A DNA stretch of 12,942 bases from an uncultured Oscillospiraceae bacterium. GTDB lineage: Bacteria > Bacillota > Clostridia > Oscillospirales > Oscillospiraceae. A program made the translations under genes and the position numbers. The DNA lies in the NCBI GenBank assembly GCA_934590505.1, contig CAKTPC010000053.1:1-12942 (forward strand), written 5' to 3'. Position 1 is the stretch's first letter. Each line of letters opens with the position of its first letter. A model generated the notes under the pieces. It was not told the origin of the DNA. It saw only the letters and a list, made by a program, of their open reading frames with translations, and ran no database searches. This document shows positions 12,911 to 12,942 of the stretch, one piece after another.

Positions 12911-12942
12911 ACAAAATACCGCTGGCGCGCGTCACAGCAGGA

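Noticed and set aside
12907..12942. A possible C-terminus of another minus-strand gene at the right edge (11 codons to a TGA at 12909-12907).
   Set aside because: Too short to judge. An open stretch of this length is expected by chance and it overlaps the cwlD -35 element.

Overview
The window looks like a chromosomal stretch from an anaerobic, endospore-forming, moderately GC-rich member of the Clostridia, most likely Oscillospirales/Ruminococcaceae-like. This rests on the sporulation genes (yunB, a cotJ cluster, cwlD), a pyrophosphate-type phosphofructokinase, and Gram-positive AGGAGG ribosome binding sites. The family-level placement is an inference from gene content. No rRNA, tRNA, CRISPR array, insertion sequence or phage gene was seen, and no gene-free gap exceeds about 180 bases.

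Layout from left to right. The last 19 codons of an unrecognised gene (1-60) precede yunB and ligA, which are tightly spaced and co-directional, and a strong hairpin terminator follows. Next is a two-gene spore coat operon: a fused CotJA-CotJB protein, then CotJC, which keeps all manganese-catalase ligands. It converges on a minus-strand papain/C39-like cysteine-peptidase-like gene. Then come two divergent glycolytic genes: PPi-type phosphofructokinase (minus) and class II fructose-bisphosphate aldolase (plus), with a promoter and a palindrome between them. Downstream of the aldolase, without a visible terminator, lies a 556-residue membrane protein that is clearly derived from a P1B (heavy-metal) ATPase. 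It has lost the actuator domain and most catalytic motifs.

After a terminator, a near-consensus sigma-A promoter drives a leader that contains a 28-bp dif-like site (8923-8950). Immediately downstream is a Xer-type tyrosine recombinase gene with all six catalytic residues. The recombinase converges on a three-gene minus-strand operon read from the right edge: cwlD, radA and a DUF6873-like protein whose start codon overlaps the radA stop.

The two most notable observations are the self-contained xer-dif-like module and the degenerate, actuator-less P-type ATPase. Most genes left of the dif-like site run rightward and all genes right of the recombinase run leftward. That is what a chromosome terminus would look like, but it is only suggestive at this scale.
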